DNA from: UBA4735 sp035935465
GTDB lineage: Bacteria; Chloroflexota; Limnocylindria; P2-11E
Direction: 5' to 3'
NCBI GenBank assembly: GCA_035935465.1
Contig: DASYXA010000120.1
Span: 1-39,883 of the forward strand
DNA length: 39,883 nt
Under the pieces are notes generated by a model, which had not been told where the DNA came from, searched no databases, and saw only the letters and a program-made list of their open reading frames with translations. A program made the translations under genes and the position numbers. Below, one piece after another: positions 39,583 to 39,883 of this stretch (the stretch's first letter is position 1; each line of letters begins with the position of its first letter).

Positions 39583-39617
39583 CAACATCGCCGCGGTGGA
39601 TAACCGCGGCGATGTTG
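39583..39617 (+). terminator. Strong hairpin terminator after the DUF5679 gene
   Basis: A perfect 15-bp stem (39583-39597 with 39603-39617) and a 5-nt GGATA loop, followed by TCTTCGC. The stem includes CATCGCCGCGG. It separates the DUF5679 gene from the tRNA. Confidence 0.75.
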
Positions 39618-39637
39618 TCTTCGCTAACCTTATGTGT

Positions 39638-39709
39638 GGGCCAGTAGCTCAGCGGTAGAGCAGGGGACTCTTAATCCCTTGGTCGTGGGTTCGAATCCCT
39701 CCTGGCTCA
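39638..39709 (+). tRNA. tRNA-Lys (anticodon CTT)
   Basis: A 72-nt cloverleaf with acceptor stem GGGCCAG/CTGGCTC (one G-T pair), D stem GCTC/GAGC, anticodon stem GGGGA/TCCCT and loop CTCTTAA (anticodon CTT reads AAG). The T loop is TTCGAAT. The T stem GTGGG/CCCTC has a T-T mismatch at its second pair, which is odd. The discriminator base is A at 39709 and the CCA end is not encoded (CCG follows). Confidence 0.93.
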
Positions 39710-39711
39710 CC

Positions 39712-39837
39712 GAGGGGCTGCCCCGTGACTACGGGTCTGTCAAACTCCGGTGCTCCGGGGCGGCCCCTCCTCAATGACGAAAGGTCGCGCCGTTCAGCGG
39801 AAGCCGACACCGACCGGGCTAGCCCGAACGGGGGTCG
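39712..39837 (+). ncRNA. Possible structured RNA downstream of tRNA-Lys
   Basis: There is no credible reading frame after the tRNA. GAGGGGC (39712-39718) pairs perfectly with GCCCCTC (39763-39769), enclosing two hairpins: CCCG/CGGG at 39722-39735 and CTCCGG/CCGGGG at 39745-39760. Together they form a three-way junction. A further stem CGACC/GGTCG (39811-39815 with 39833-39837) encloses CGGG-CTAG-CCCG. I checked it by eye against tmRNA, SRP RNA, RNase P RNA and cobalamin riboswitch consensus features and found no match. GC-rich DNA folds easily, so this is tentative. Bases 39838-39883 show nothing clear. Confidence 0.25.
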
Positions 39838-39883
39838 AAACCTTATTTGACCGCGGGACTAATCCTCCGATGCTCTCGGCTCT

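Noticed and set aside
39710..39883. tmRNA, RNase P RNA or SRP RNA gene
   Set aside because: None of the conserved core sequences of these RNAs is visible, and no tag-coding frame is present. It is left as an unassigned foldable region.
39690..39883. Attachment site of an island integrated at tRNA-Lys
   Set aside because: No repeat of the tRNA 3' end and no integrase are visible within the window.

Overview
This is a very GC-rich window, roughly 70% by eye, with tightly packed operons. Many genes overlap by 4 bp (GTGA or ATGA) and GTG starts are common. Several features together suggest a Chloroflexota-like bacterium, perhaps of the Limnocylindria type. These are a B12-dependent ribonucleotide reductase, a VanW/PG-binding protein, a DUF5667 protein, a DUF5679 mini zinc-ribbon protein, TadE/TadG pseudopilin-like genes and GT-C membrane glycosyltransferases. 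The assignment is inference: no rRNA or ribosomal protein gene is present to anchor it. I see no insertion sequence, integrase, phage module or CRISPR array.

Layout. (1) 1-2836: the 3' end of a repeat-rich surface protein, then four short membrane-anchored genes, three of them tandem paralogues of one uncharacterised family. (2) 3001-6159: a secreted protein with a beta-propeller and Ig-like repeats. (3) 6313-12561: a surface-glycan operon of cupin, sugar aminotransferase, GT2-GNAT fusion and a giant two-part GT-C-like protein. It converges on a minus-strand operon (12563-15608) of two more GT-C-like proteins and a TPR lipoprotein. (4) 15778-19201: a small hypothetical gene, then TadG and two TadE-like genes on the minus strand. 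(5) 19341-21759: response regulator, small secreted protein, histidine kinase. (6) 21811-23767: class III aminotransferase, a VOC remnant and a DUF1801 protein. (7) 23775-30541, minus strand: response regulator and kinase, then a lipoprotein, two ABC ATPases and a large FtsX-type permease. Two tiny secreted acidic proteins (30661-31378) are divergent from them. (8) 31575-34692: nrdJ with a TTGACA promoter, two NrdR boxes, a Leu-rich leader peptide and a terminator. (9) 34967-39205: VanW protein, DUF5667 protein and CinA. (10) 39403-39883: DUF5679 protein, a strong terminator, tRNA-Lys(CTT) and a highly foldable non-coding stretch.

How it fits together. Most of the window concerns the cell surface: secreted repeat proteins, glycan synthesis, pseudopilins, envelope-type ABC transport and two two-component systems. 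Both response-regulator operons, and the lipoprotein/ABC operon, have a heptamer direct repeat of 11-bp period upstream, of the kind bound by OmpR/PhoB-type regulators. This suggests one regulatory network links kinases, pseudopilins and the transporter. The most novel-looking element is the nrdJ leader. A 34-codon reading frame with seven consecutive Leu codons overlaps the nrdJ ribosome-binding site, and three of those Leu codons are exactly complementary to the leader's own Shine-Dalgarno region. Several genes also appear to be transcribed from leaderless promoters, with a TAGNNT-like box 6-7 nt before the start codon.
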